Source of the DNA: Pedosphaera sp.
GTDB lineage: Bacteria; Verrucomicrobiota; Verrucomicrobiia; Limisphaerales; JADLHS01
NCBI GenBank assembly: GCA_009695195.1
Contig: SIBJ01000014.1
Coordinates: 1 to 62,339 of the forward strand
DNA length: 62,339 nucleotides
Direction: 5' to 3'
The notes beneath the pieces were generated by a model that was not told the DNA's origin, searched no databases, and saw nothing but the letters and a program-made list of their open reading frames with translations. This document shows, piece after piece, positions 26,879 to 37,200 of this stretch. Each line of letters starts with the position of its first letter. The first letter of the stretch is position 1. The position numbers were made by a program, and so were the translations under genes.

Positions 26879-29260
26879 TCAGTTGGCAGCGGCGACCTTC
26901 GTTTCATCGAGCGCCTGACGCACCGCGCGGGCCAGCGTGACGCGGGTGTAGGGCTTTTGCAGAAAGCGCGCGTTGTTCTTCGCGAGAAAGGCTTCGCTCA
27001 CTTCATCCACCGTGTAACCGCTCGCAAAAATGACTTTCAGGCCCGGCTTGGTCGCGAGCAATTTTTCGGCGAGTTCAATTCCGGAAACCCCTTCGGGCAT
27101 GACCATGTCGGTGAGCAGCAGATCAATCACGAGGCTCTTCTCCTCCCACACCCGCAGCGCCTCCGGGCCGTTGGACGCGCCGAAAATCCGGTAGCCACAC
27201 TCTTCGAGGATCAAATGCGCCATGTCACGCAACACCGGTTCGTCCTCGACGACGAGAATGGTTTCCTTGCCGCCGCGGACGAATGCCGTCGGGCTGGGGT
27301 CAGATTTTCCGGTTTCCGCGGCGGCATCGCTCGCGGGGAGAAAGACATTGAAGGTGCTCCCTTTTCCCACTTCGCTGGAAACTTCCAGCCAGCCGTCGTG
27401 CTGTTTTACGATGCCGTACACCGTCGCCAACCCGAGGCCCGTCCCCTTTCCGATTTCCTTCGTCGTGAAGAACGGCTCGAAGATATGATTGATGACCGCG
27501 TCTTCCATCCCGATGCCCGTGTCCGAGACGCGCAGACAAACGAACGGTCCCGGGCGCGCCGCGGGATGAATCTGCACGTAGGCGTCCGTGATGGCGACGG
27601 GATTGACGTTGATTGTCAACGTGCCACCGCGCGGCATGGCGTCGCGCGCGTTCACGGCGAGGTTCATGATGACCTGTTCCAACATGCCGGCGTCGCCGAA
27701 GACCACGGGCACTTCCACCGGCGGTTTGAAATCGAGCGTCACCAGCTCGCCGAGCGAACGCATGAGCAGTTTGATCATGTTGTTGACCACATTGCGGAGG
27801 TCGAGCTGTTTCCGCTGCATGACATTCTTGCGGCTGAACATCAGCAGTTGCCGCGTCAAACCCGCCGCTCGTTCCGAAGCGAAATAAACCGCCTGCGCCG
27901 AGTCGAAAAGTTCCGTCGGGAGGTTCGGCCGGGCCATCACCAGCCCGGCGTGACCTTGGATGATGGTGAGCATGTTGTTGAAATCGTGCGCCACGCCGGC
28001 GGCAAGCTGGCCGACCGATTCCATTTTCTGCGACTGGAGCAACTGCCCTTCGAGGTTCAGCCGGTCGGTGATGTCCTCGACGTAACAATGAACGACGCGG
28101 CTGGCGAGCACTGGATGGAATGACCACGAAAACGTCCGGCTTGCGATCTTCGTTTCCAGTCGGAGCCGGCTCTGGCCGGTGGCGAGACAATCCGCGACGA
28201 TCTGCGCGACCTCGCCGGGCAACACCGCGCGCGGATGCTCGCGCTCCACACTCAGCGCCAGCTTCAGCGCGGCGTCGTTGAAATACGTGATCGTCGCGTC
28301 GGCGTCCAGCTCCAGCGCCGCGTTCGGATTGAGCTGCGCGAAGGCGGCGAGCTTTTGCATCTCGGCCTCGGTCCGCGTGCGTTCCGCCGCCGTCGCCAGC
28401 GCCATCCCCACGGCCATCAGGAAATTTATTTCGTCGCCGTTGAACGAGCGGGCCTGCTTCGAATACGCGCCCAGCACGCCATACGGCCGTTGCCGCGTCG
28501 CCACCACGACGGCAATGCCGCTCATAACGCCGTGTTCCAACAGCAACGGCGGCGCGATGAAACGCCGCTCCTCTTTCATGTTGGTGATGACGACCGGTTC
28601 GCCACTCGCGAGCACGAACGCCGCCTGCGAAGACCCGTGGGCCTCGATGACCGCACTGCCCACCGTCCCGGACTTCCAACCCACACCCGCGCACATCAGG
28701 AGCGATTCGCCGCCCGGCTGCAATTCGAGCGCGTGGACGAATTCCACTTCGAGCGTCTGCCCCACCATCGTCACCGACTGGCTGAGCAATGCGTTGAAAT
28801 CCTGGCTGACGAGCGCGAACTGGCCGAGCGCCGCCACCACAGTTTGCTGCTGCGCCCGCGTGGCCAGGGTGTGTTGGGCGATCTCGGCTTCGCGCGCGCG
28901 CGTCTCGATGGATTCCGCCATCCGGTCGAAGGTCTTCGCCAGTTCGCCAAGCTCGCCTTTGGTCTCGGCGAGTTGCGTGCGGCTGGAAAGATCCCCGGCG
29001 GCAAGTTGACGAGCCGTGCTCAGGATCGCGCGGATCTGCCGCAAAATGAAATGCTCGCCCCCAAACCACGCCGCCCCGAGCGCGAGCAGGCCCATGACGA
29101 ACCCCACCCACGGGAGCTGAGTGAAGTACATCACCAGTCCGGCGGGCGCGATGGCGATGAAGACCGTCGCTACCAGCCGCACCCGCAGACTTGAAAATGG
29201 ATTTGGCACCGGAACGGGTCGTTGTTGGAAGGAGCTTAGTTCGCAACCCGCCGACTGCAA
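26879..29260 (-). CDS. Hybrid sensor histidine kinase/response regulator
   Basis: The 793-residue protein has two adjacent hydrophobic segments (about 27-48 and 51-66) with almost no periplasmic loop, a HAMP-like helix region (about 70-125), a GAF domain (about 135-295), and a PAS domain (about 305-415). The HisKA helix carries H425 in [12 protein letters not shown]. The ATPase domain has N-box [17 protein letters not shown] and [14 protein letters not shown] receiver domain with phospho-acceptor D718 ([10 protein letters not shown]) ends the protein. Signals are probably cytoplasmic or membrane-borne. The start shown is a TTG; a GTG about 16 codons later is possible. It follows the methyltransferase gene by 13 bases, so it may be at the end of the T6SS-like transcription unit. 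Confidence 0.88.
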   Translation of the reverse strand: MQSAGCELSSFQQRPVPVPNPFSSLRVRLVATVFIAIAPAGLVMYFTQLPWVGFVMGLLALGAAWFGGEHFILRQIRAILSTARQLAAGDLSSRTQLAETKGELGELAKTFDRMAESIETRAREAEIAQHTLATRAQQQTVVAALGQFALVSQDFNALLSQSVTMVGQTLEVEFVHALELQPGGESLLMCAGVGWKSGTVGSAVIEAHGSSQAAFVLASGEPVVITNMKEERRFIAPPLLLEHGVMSGIAVVVATRQRPYGVLGAYSKQARSFNGDEINFLMAVGMALATAAERTRTEAEMQKLAAFAQLNPNAALELDADATITYFNDAALKLALSVEREHPRAVLPGEVAQIVADCLATGQSRLRLETKIASRTFSWSFHPVLASRVVHCYVEDITDRLNLEGQLLQSQKMESVGQLAAGVAHDFNNMLTIIQGHAGLVMARPNLPTELFDSAQAVYFASERAAGLTRQLLMFSRKNVMQRKQLDLRNVVNNMIKLLMRSLGELVTLDFKPPVEVPVVFGDAGMLEQVIMNLAVNARDAMPRGGTLTINVNPVAITDAYVQIHPAARPGPFVCLRVSDTGIGMEDAVINHIFEPFFTTKEIGKGTGLGLATVYGIVKQHDGWLEVSSEVGKGSTFNVFLPASDAAAETGKSDPSPTAFVRGGKETILVVEDEPVLRDMAHLILEECGYRIFGASNGPEALRVWEEKSLVIDLLLTDMVMPEGVSGIELAEKLLATKPGLKVIFASGYTVDEVSEAFLAKNNARFLQKPYTRVTLARAVRQALDETKVAAAN

Positions 29261-29273
29261 AACCTTTTCGGCC

Positions 29274-30794
29274 TCACTTCACGAGCGGCAACTCCACTTC
29301 CAAAAAACCGCGCCCGATCATCCCGTTGACGAGGCCCGCGAAATCTTCCAGCCGGAATCCCGCGGGCAGTTCATCGGCCTTTTGCGCGGCGTGGAAAACC
29401 TCGCGCACCGAACGCGCACCGTTGAAACGCGCCACCAACGGCACCACCCACGCGTCCGGACGCAACGCCGCTTCGAGACCGGCTTCGATGGAAAAAACAA
29501 ATTCCGCCGGCACCAACTCGCCGTCCTGAACGACATGGCGCGCGGTCAATTGCAGCCGGGGAGCGAAGTGCGGTCGGCAATCGTGCAGCCATTCGGCGAA
29601 GCCGGGCTGCCGCTGTTGTCGCCGCCACGCGAACAATCGTTCGAAATCCGCCGCGCGTCCGTTCGGGGTCAGGCCGATGCGATAAGGTTTTGGCGATATC
29701 GCTCCCACATCGCGCCGAATGACCAGCGCGCCATAGACGAACTGCCGCGTGCCGAGCGATTGCAACCGGACGAGCAATGACTTCGCCGCTTCATCGCTCA
29801 GGTTCTGCCCACGGGCGCGAAGGGATTCGACGACCTCGCCGACGGAAAGAATTTTTTCAAGACCGAAGATCACGTCGAACTCGCCCGCCGCCGGGCCGAG
29901 CCAGTCGTGCGCCCGTTGCTCGAAGGTCTGCTCCTGCGTGTCGCGCGCGACGCAAAGAATTACGCACGTTCCGCCGGGCCGCAGGTGCGCGGGCAGTCCC
30001 TCGATCACGCGCCGGGTCACTTCCTCGCCCGTCGCCCCGCCGTCGCGATAGACCATGTTCGGCCCTGTCGCCGGTACGAACGGCGGGTGCGCGGCGATGA
30101 CATCGAACTGCCGCCCCGCCGCCGGCGCGTAAACGTCGCCGCACAAACTTTCCATCGCAACCCCGTTCAGCGCCGCATTGAACTCCGCGAAAAACGCCGA
30201 ACGCTCTGCGAGGTCCGCCGTGGCAGCCGCCTTCGCCGTTCGCGCCAGTCGCAGTGCGCCGATACCCGTCCCGCCGCAGAGGTCAAGTGCCTCGCCGCCG
30301 TTCATCTCCGGCAACAGTTTCAAAAAGCGCAACGTGCCGCCATAAATCGCCGGGAACACCACGTCCTCCGCCGGCTTGAATTCGCCGCCGTCCGGATCGC
30401 TCGTGCGATCCGACGCAACGAGAAACCCGTCCACGGGATACAACCACACGGGACAGACGAGCGCGCCGGGCCCGCCTTTTCGAGGGCGCAACAGACCGAG
30501 CGCGAGAAAGGCGGCGAGGATTTCGTCGCCGCAGACGGCGCGCGATTCCTTTTCCGGCGACGACAATCCGCGCACGAAAAGATTCAGACACCAGCGCAAA
30601 GGCGCGGACAGGTTTTCCAGTTTGATCTCCTCCCAGCGGACGCGCCCCAGCGCACTCATGTCGGTCAGTTGCAGCACGTGACCGAGCGTCGGCTCGTCAA
30701 AGGCGGTGGCGCGGAACAATTCGCGGACCAGCGTGAAGGTCTTCGCATCCCCGAGGCGAATGGGAAAGCGCGCGGCGGGATCTTGCTCCGGCAT
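29274..30794 (-). CDS. Class I SAM-dependent methyltransferase (HemK/RlmG-like fold)
   Basis: The 506-residue protein has a central Rossmann methyltransferase domain: SAM-binding EALDLCGGTGIGALRLA near residue 168, an acidic loop, and FDVIAAHPPFVP near residue 228. The last corresponds to the N-P-P-F/Y motif of HemK/PrmC and RNA N-methyltransferases, with the usual Asn replaced by His. The N-terminal 130 residues resemble the extra domain of larger RNA/protein methyltransferases. The C-terminal 180 residues are unassigned. No signal peptide. It starts 23 bases after tssA, on the same strand, so it may be transcribed with the T6SS-like genes; whether it modifies one of their products is unknown. 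Confidence 0.75.
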   Translation of the reverse strand: MPEQDPAARFPIRLGDAKTFTLVRELFRATAFDEPTLGHVLQLTDMSALGRVRWEEIKLENLSAPLRWCLNLFVRGLSSPEKESRAVCGDEILAAFLALGLLRPRKGGPGALVCPVWLYPVDGFLVASDRTSDPDGGEFKPAEDVVFPAIYGGTLRFLKLLPEMNGGEALDLCGGTGIGALRLARTAKAAATADLAERSAFFAEFNAALNGVAMESLCGDVYAPAAGRQFDVIAAHPPFVPATGPNMVYRDGGATGEEVTRRVIEGLPAHLRPGGTCVILCVARDTQEQTFEQRAHDWLGPAAGEFDVIFGLEKILSVGEVVESLRARGQNLSDEAAKSLLVRLQSLGTRQFVYGALVIRRDVGAISPKPYRIGLTPNGRAADFERLFAWRRQQRQPGFAEWLHDCRPHFAPRLQLTARHVVQDGELVPAEFVFSIEAGLEAALRPDAWVVPLVARFNGARSVREVFHAAQKADELPAGFRLEDFAGLVNGMIGRGFLEVELPLVK

Positions 30795-30817
30795 GGGCGG
30801 TGATGATCCGGTGGCGC

Positions 30818-31873
30818 TCAGGAAGGCGGCGCGGCGGACTCCACGGCCGATCCCATGCTCGGTTTCAGCGCGTCCACGTTGGCGAGGTTCAACTCCGCCA
30901 TCGCTTGCACGAAGTTCATCATGGCGAGTTTCTGCGCGCGTCGCAGAACATACGGCACCGGGCTGGACGGTTCCGCCTGCCGGTAAAACTCGCAGATGCT
31001 GTCCAACGCGCGCACGACATCTTCGCGCGAGCGGATCGAACCGCTGATCGGAATTCCACCGCCGCCGCTTTCTCCGGTGGCACCGGCAGCGCCTTCCGCC
31101 GCGCCACCGCCAACGAAGCCTTCGAGACCGACGATGAGCTCCTTGAGGGTTTTCTCCAGCGTTTCAAAACTGATTGAGTTGCCCGCGCCGAGGGTGCTGC
31201 CGAGGAACTGGTCAATCGCCTGAGTCGTCTCCAGCGCACCGCGTAACGAGGCGATTTGTGCGTTGATCTTGTCCGCGCCCGTGGCGTTGATCATCTCCCT
31301 GACCTTGGTCAGGTCGAGCGTGTCCGGCGGCAGCCCTTCGGCGCCCGATTCCTTCCGCTTCGCGTTTGTGATGTGATCGAAGTTCAACGGCGGCGCGCCT
31401 TTGGGCTGACAGATCGGCGTGATGTAGAGGTAATCCACCACTTTGAGCCAGCCGGAGAGCGAGCCGCGGTCGGCGGTGATGGTGTAACGGAGCGCGTTGA
31501 GCCGTTGCGTGGGGTCGTTGTTGTCCTCCGGGTCGAGCGTGGGATAGAGGTCGCCCCAGTATTTCTCGAGCAGGCCGCGAATCAGTTGCAGCCCGTCGGC
31601 AAAACCCGCGTAGCCGGCGGTCTTGAGTTGGCAGCACGTCAACATCACCGCGACGCGCAGGTGTTTTGATTTCGCCAGAAAGTCGGCGCTCTTTTTTTGC
31701 AGCGACCCCCAATCCGGCGGCTCCGCCGGTTTCTTCACCGAGCCGATGTCCACCTCGGGTTTGCCCTTGAGCAGGTTTTCCAGTTCGTCGAACTGTGGAT
31801 CATTGGAGAGATCGGGGCCGCAAGGTTTCTCCGCCGAGACCGGCTGCGATAGTTTTTCAATTAGATCGCTCAT
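30818..31873 (-). CDS. tssA: Type VI secretion protein TssA (ImpA)-like
   Basis: The 351-residue protein has the ImpA N-terminal domain (about 8-125): AEKPCGPDLSNDPQFDELE, then DWGSLQKKSADFLAKSKHLRV and LLEKYWGDLYPTLDPED. Its C-terminal end has the family signature IRSREDVVRALDSICEFY...EPSSPVPYVLRRAQKL. TssA normally contacts the membrane complex and baseplate and caps the growing tail; a middle Gly-rich linker (about 255-275) is visible here. It is the last recognisable T6SS gene of the minus-strand run, 32 bases after the TagF-fusion gene. Cytoplasmic. The tail components it would cap are not in the window. Confidence 0.88.
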   Translation of the reverse strand: MSDLIEKLSQPVSAEKPCGPDLSNDPQFDELENLLKGKPEVDIGSVKKPAEPPDWGSLQKKSADFLAKSKHLRVAVMLTCCQLKTAGYAGFADGLQLIRGLLEKYWGDLYPTLDPEDNNDPTQRLNALRYTITADRGSLSGWLKVVDYLYITPICQPKGAPPLNFDHITNAKRKESGAEGLPPDTLDLTKVREMINATGADKINAQIASLRGALETTQAIDQFLGSTLGAGNSISFETLEKTLKELIVGLEGFVGGGAAEGAAGATGESGGGGIPISGSIRSREDVVRALDSICEFYRQAEPSSPVPYVLRRAQKLAMMNFVQAMAELNLANVDALKPSMGSAVESAAPPS

Positions 31874-31905
31874 AAATTTTTCATCCCGCCGTCCGGGGAT
31901 GGTAA

Positions 31906-34173
31906 TTATTGCGTGTAAAGGATTTCCTGCTTCAGTTTTTTTAGATTCTTTTCCCGGTCGTTCTGGACCAGCCAGCCGCCGGCCCGGTACTTCGCTTCGA
32001 GGTCGTCGGTCTCCCGCAGAAAAAACTGGGCGTCAATCGGCGGACGGAGACGCGTGGCCGCGCGCGCTTCGGCGCTGGCCGCGGCCGAGGACTTGAGCAT
32101 CCCGAACTGGACGCGCAGGATTTCAAACTTCACGTCCAGTTGCGCCAGTTGCGATTGCACCTGCTGCTCGGTGGTCTGCTTTTGCGCTTCCACAATTTTT
32201 TTTGCCAGGGCGTCAAATTCCGCGACGCCCGTATGCCGCGCGCACAATCCCGCCGCCTGGTCGTAGGCTTGCTTGTCAAAAAACGACTGCGCGGCTTCGA
32301 GGTCGGCGGGCACGGCGGCGCTGTTCTTCAAAGCCGCCGCCTCGGCGTCGCCGGGTCGGAGTTTCAACGCCTCGTCGGCCTTCGCCGCGGCGTCCGAATA
32401 ATTCTTCGCATCGAGGGCGGCGCGGCCGGACGCGAGCAATCGCTCGACATTCTGCTGGACCTGCGCCGCCCGGATCACATCGAGTTGCTTCCGCGCGTCG
32501 GCCTTGAACTTCGCGCCGCTGGCGTCGTCCGGCAGTATGGCAATCGCCCGGGTGACCTCTTCTATCGCCTTCGCAAAATCTTTTGCGCCCAGCGCGGTGC
32601 GCGCCAACTCCATCGCCGCCTTGAAATTCCTTTCCCGTTCAAGTTTATCGTCGGCCAGCCGCTTCGCTTCGGCAGCCGCTTTTTCATCGGCGCTACGTTT
32701 TTCTTCCGCAATACGGTTCGCGGCCGCATCGGCACCGGCCTTTTCGTCCGCGACCCGCTGCGCTTCGGATTTCGCTTTCTGTTCAGCCAGTCGCTTCGCT
32801 TCCGCTTCGGCTTTGGCCTTTTCTTCGGCAGCCCGCTTTTCCTGGCCCAACCGTCTGGCGTCGGCGACGGCTTTCGCCTTTTCTTCCGCGGAAAATTTTG
32901 CTTCGGCTTGCGCCTTCTCGTCCGCCAACCGCCGGGCTTCGGCATCGGCTTTGGTTTTCTCGTCCGCGAGGCGTCTGGCTTCGGCTTCCGATGGGACGGC
33001 TGAAACGGGCTGAGTCTTTTCAGCGGCCGGCGCGGCGGCGATTTGCTTCGGGGTCGCCGGCTTTCCGCCGCCACGGGTAATCATCCAGCCCGCGACGACC
33101 AATAAAACCACGACCACGGCGACGATGGCGAGCCAGGGCTTTCCTGCGCCCGCAGATGCCGCCGCGCCGTTCGCCAAGGTCGGTGTTGTCGTGGCGCTCA
33201 CCGCGGCCGGGTTGAGGAAGCGGGCCTCCAATTCCACCAGGCGCGGTTTCGCTTCCGGCGGCATCTCGTACGGGATTTCCGTCGCGAGGGGCAGCGCCGC
33301 GGGTGACGCCTGAAGGCAAAAGAAATCACCCTTCGCCGGCTCGCCCACGACGACATCGAGCCAATCCACACCCTCACGACTCAACAAAAGAATCGGCACA
33401 CCGGCGGGAACGGCGGCCTGGAGAAATTCCGCCCAGACCACCAGTTGGCCGGCGCGCGAGTCCCCCGCCAGCGGAACGCGGAGATGGCGGGCGTTCAGGT
33501 CCGCGATGGCTTTGGCGGATGAACCCTCCGAAAACACCGTGTCGAACGCGCTGGCCAGCTCGTGTTGGACTCGCAACAGACCGAGCCGGTCCGGCCCCAG
33601 CGCGCGGTGTTCGATAAATTTGCGCCGGACTTCCACGGGGACGACCGCCTGCGACGAAGCACTCCCCTGCCCACTCAACATCGCGCGCAACCGCTCCTGG
33701 GCCGACGCGCATTCGGCCGTGACCTGCTCGGCGATGGATTTCGCGCGGCAAGTGTCGCGCAACTGGTCCAATTCCGGCCGGACCTGTGTGAGCAGAAATC
33801 GGGGCGACACGCCCTGGCTCTCGACGCACAGCACCATCGGATACTTGGTGCGGCCTTTGCGGTCCACCGAGGACCAGAATTGTCCCAGGAGAATTCGACC
33901 GGGACGCAGCCACAGGAAAACATGATTGAAACCTTCGACCCGCTTACCGGCTTCGAGTTTTTCCCAGGCGCCGGAATCAATCTGCCCGCCGATGCCGGAG
34001 ACGTAGAGCGATTGTTTGACGTGCGCGAGGGTTTCGGTTTCGACGCCGATGCCGGGGATGTGATCATCCCAGCCCGGATGTTTGCCGAACGCGGCGAGCG
34101 TGAGTTGCGGCAGCACGGCTTCACCCGCCGTTTGCGCGCCGCCATTGACCAATCGTTGAAAGAATCCTTTCAT
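31906..34173 (-). CDS. TagF domain fused to transmembrane segment, coiled coil and TPR-like arm
   Basis: I start at the ATG at 34173 (MKGFFQRL), preceded by AAGGA. The open frame extends upstream inside tssM, but that part has no family features. Residues 20-330 match TagF/ImpM: LAFGKHPGWDDHIPG, then LLGQFWSSVDRKGRTKYPMVLC. TagF normally is a cytoplasmic repressor of T6SS acting on Fha or the membrane complex. Here residues 345-365 form a transmembrane helix (AIVAVVVVLLVVAGWMI). An Ala/Lys/Glu-rich TolA-like coiled coil (about 395-545) and TPR-like repeats (about 550-655) follow, so the arm should be periplasmic. The tail ends KYRAGGWL...EILYTQ, matching the tail of the pseudokinase at 46563-49604. 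Stand-alone TagF is usually 200-300 residues. Confidence 0.85.
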   Translation of the reverse strand: MKGFFQRLVNGGAQTAGEAVLPQLTLAAFGKHPGWDDHIPGIGVETETLAHVKQSLYVSGIGGQIDSGAWEKLEAGKRVEGFNHVFLWLRPGRILLGQFWSSVDRKGRTKYPMVLCVESQGVSPRFLLTQVRPELDQLRDTCRAKSIAEQVTAECASAQERLRAMLSGQGSASSQAVVPVEVRRKFIEHRALGPDRLGLLRVQHELASAFDTVFSEGSSAKAIADLNARHLRVPLAGDSRAGQLVVWAEFLQAAVPAGVPILLLSREGVDWLDVVVGEPAKGDFFCLQASPAALPLATEIPYEMPPEAKPRLVELEARFLNPAAVSATTTPTLANGAAASAGAGKPWLAIVAVVVVLLVVAGWMITRGGGKPATPKQIAAAPAAEKTQPVSAVPSEAEARRLADEKTKADAEARRLADEKAQAEAKFSAEEKAKAVADARRLGQEKRAAEEKAKAEAEAKRLAEQKAKSEAQRVADEKAGADAAANRIAEEKRSADEKAAAEAKRLADDKLERERNFKAAMELARTALGAKDFAKAIEEVTRAIAILPDDASGAKFKADARKQLDVIRAAQVQQNVERLLASGRAALDAKNYSDAAAKADEALKLRPGDAEAAALKNSAAVPADLEAAQSFFDKQAYDQAAGLCARHTGVAEFDALAKKIVEAQKQTTEQQVQSQLAQLDVKFEILRVQFGMLKSSAAASAEARAATRLRPPIDAQFFLRETDDLEAKYRAGGWLVQNDREKNLKKLKQEILYTQ

Positions 34174-34181
34174 GTCCTTGT

Positions 34182-34200
34182 GCCCCGCGTCGGGCGGGGC
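34182..34200 (-). other. Intercistronic hairpin between tssM and the tagF fusion
   Basis: GCCCCGC at 34182-34188 pairs perfectly with GCGGGGC at 34194-34200 around a 5-base loop. On the coding strand the hairpin overlaps the last base of the tssM stop codon and ends just before the AAGGA ribosome site of the next gene. There is no T-run. It may adjust translation or mRNA stability of the downstream gene. Confidence 0.45.
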
Positions 34201-37200
34201 TATTTCGGCCAGTCCTCGACTTTGGGCAGTCCCATGCGCGCCAGCAGACGTGCCTCGAAAACCGCAAAGCCCGCCAGGCTCTGCGTCTTGTCCTCTAGCC
34301 GGACTTTGAAACGCCACGTCCGACCGTCCTCGGAGCGCGTGCAATTGCCGGCCTGGATGACGTGCAACAATCCCCAATCGGACTGGCCCGGCAAGGGCGT
34401 CACCTGGCTCTTCGCGTCGTCGGCAAACTTGCGGAAAGCGATCTCGACCTTTTGCTGCACGCCGTTCGTCCCAAAAGAAATCGCCTTGCTCTCGTGCGAG
34501 ACATCTTTCCAGGCGGTGCGCTCGCCGCCGAACGAAACTTGTGCGTAAGGATAAACGGTGATCATCCGGTGATCGTCGGAGTTCACTTCGGGCGGGATGA
34601 ACGCCAGTTCCCACTCGACCGGGTTGCCGTCCTTGTCCACGAGCGCAGAGACGACGGAAGCATAGCTCGCGCTGTCGTCCTTCAGTTTTCTCACCGCGTC
34701 GGCATCGGCCTGCCAGATGGGATTGCCAAGTTCCTGCGCCAGGTTGGCGAGCAAACCGCTGAGGGCTTTCAAGTCGCCGGGATTCATCACGGCCACGGTG
34801 TCCTTGAGCCGCACCGGGAAACCAATCCGCCCGTTGATGTAGGCCGCCGTTCCGGTCAACACGGCCCGGCGGGTCTGGGCAAGTTTACTTTTCACCGCCT
34901 CAAGCTGCGCGGCTTCACCACCGAGTTTTTCGCGGGCGTCGAGGTCGCGCTGGATGCGCTCGAACAAACTGCGCGAATTAGTGATGTCGCCAATCGTCCA
35001 AGTGGAACGCTCGGTGGTCCTGGTCAGTTGTCGAGCCGCTTCCTTCACGTAGTCGGCCACAAATCTGGCCTTGAGTTCCTTGACCGCCGCGCCAGCGATG
35101 CCGTCGCAAACCGTCGCCACGGTCGGGGCAAACGGCCCGGTGTAATTCGTCAGCCCCGCCACGAACTGGTCGGCGCTGGCCAGCCGGTCGAGGAAATCCC
35201 GCCACTGGTTGCCGATGACCGCCTCGCTCACGCCGACTTGCGCGTCGCGCAACGCGCACGCGTTCGTGTAAAGCGCCCAGCGCGCCTGGTAAAGCGGGAC
35301 GGCGCGGGCGGGCGTGACGAAGTTCAAATCCAGTTCAGCAACCACATTGCTCGCGGCGGCGCGATTGGTGCGGACGGCCTGCGCCGCTTCCTGACCGAAG
35401 CTGGTGAGGGCCGAGGAGACCTCCGCGATGATGCCGCTCATCTGCGCACCGACGCCGAGGCCGGAGGTGATTTCGTTCATGGACGTTCGCGCGGCGCCCT
35501 GCGCGGCGTCTTCGAGCAAACGATAGCGCGCGTTCAAATTGGTGGTCGTGCCGGGGCCGAAGTAGGAGTTTTTGCTCAATTCATTCCACGCGTCATCCAC
35601 AGCGGCCTTGGCCGGCACCACGTCGGCGGTCAATGCGACGCAAGAATTGCCGGCGCTCGACAACCACGCCGATTCCGAGTCGCGGAACCTCAGCAAGGCC
35701 GTGACCAACTGGTTCACGTTGGCGAGTTCCTTCTGGACGCGGACTTCGTTCGTGCGGTTCGCGTCGCGGAACCGTTGCAGGCCGGTGCGGATGGCGATGT
35801 TGTTGGACAGACGGTCGCCGCCGGAGAAATAAACCGGCGCCCATTTGTTTAATCCGGCTTTGTTCGTCAGATAAGTCCAGGCAAAAACACTGGTGAGATT
35901 CGTGTCGCCCTTGAACTCCGAGTCGGTCAGGTAAGAGACGAAGGTGTTAAGATATTTGCCGGCGCGCTCCATGCCGTTGGTGCCGCCGGAAAGTCCCTCG
36001 CCCGGTTTGCGATTCGCCAGTTCCGCTTCAATCTGCACGAGCGAGAGCAGCGCGTCGCGATGGCGTCGTAGTGACGCCGGATCATCGTTCCGCGGCGCGA
36101 CTTCGATCATCTTCCGGCGGCTCGCACCGATGAGGGGCGTGAGCACGCCGCGCTCGAAGAGCACACGCTGCGCGTCGTCGCGGTTCTTGACTTCGCCCAT
36201 GCCGATCCAGACGGCGGGCTTGAAGATGAATGGAACAGAGAAGCCGCCCTCGATCTTCTTTTTCAGGCGGGAATGGAATTCGAGCACGGTGGGATTGTCC
36301 GCCACTTCCACGATATTGGTGCCCGAATAGCCGAAGCGAAAAACATCCGCGCCTTCACCAGGGCGGACGATGCCGGGTGACCATTCGCCCTGTTTCCAAT
36401 TCGCCGCGCCCGCCTGCCAGTAACCCGACTCGTTCAGCACACTCTTCTTCAGCCCGAAGTAACCGTACGTGGCAAAGCCCAGCAACAGCAGCAGTGCCGC
36501 GCCCGCCGTCCCAAAAATCAAAAGCTGCCGCGAGCGCAGCATCTTGAGCGTGTTCGTCGCGCGGGTGACCAGCCCGCTTTCGCGAAAAACTTTTTCCAGA
36601 AACAGATCGCGCAGGAAGAAGGCGCGGTTCTTCTCCCAACTCCGCTCCTCCGGCAACTGGTCCAGCCCGAGACCCGTGGCCAGCGCGATGGCTTCATCGA
36701 GCGCCTTGCCCTCGCGCATGGACGACGTGAAATAGATGCCGCGTAGGAAGACGGGTTTCGCCGACCATTCGCCGGCGACGAAAACCGTTTCCAGATAACG
36801 ACGCAAGCGCGGCGCGAGGCGCATCACGCTCTCGGGCAGCGCAAACAGCGAATCCACTTCGTCCAACTTCCGGGGCGCCGCCGCTGGGGCGCCGCCCAAT
36901 TGATACGACGAGGCAAAGAAATGTTGGGTGTCGCCGAGCCGGCCAGCGGTGGCCGTTTCACGCAGCAACGCCATCCGCCGGCGACGCAATCGTTCCGCGA
37001 CGCTCTTGAGGTGCGTCTCGACAAGATCGGGGCGGAAATGGGAATCGAGCGGGTCTGGATTCGACCAGCCGAACATCTGGTACTGAAAATCCGGATCGTT
37101 GCTGTCGAAGAATTCGCGGAAGCCGATCAGCAGATCGCACTTGGTCACGAGCAGGTAAACCGGGAAGCGGACATCGAGCGCGCGCTGGATGAGGTCGAGT

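Noticed and set aside
27300..29246. 648-codon minus-strand frame inside the histidine kinase
   Set aside because: It is a shifted frame of the kinase gene, whose own frame has all the HisKA, ATPase and receiver motifs.
34174..34614. N-terminal extension of the TagF fusion
   Set aside because: The open frame there overlaps the end of tssM and is Arg-rich with no domain; the ATG at 34173 has a ribosome site and starts the TagF homology.
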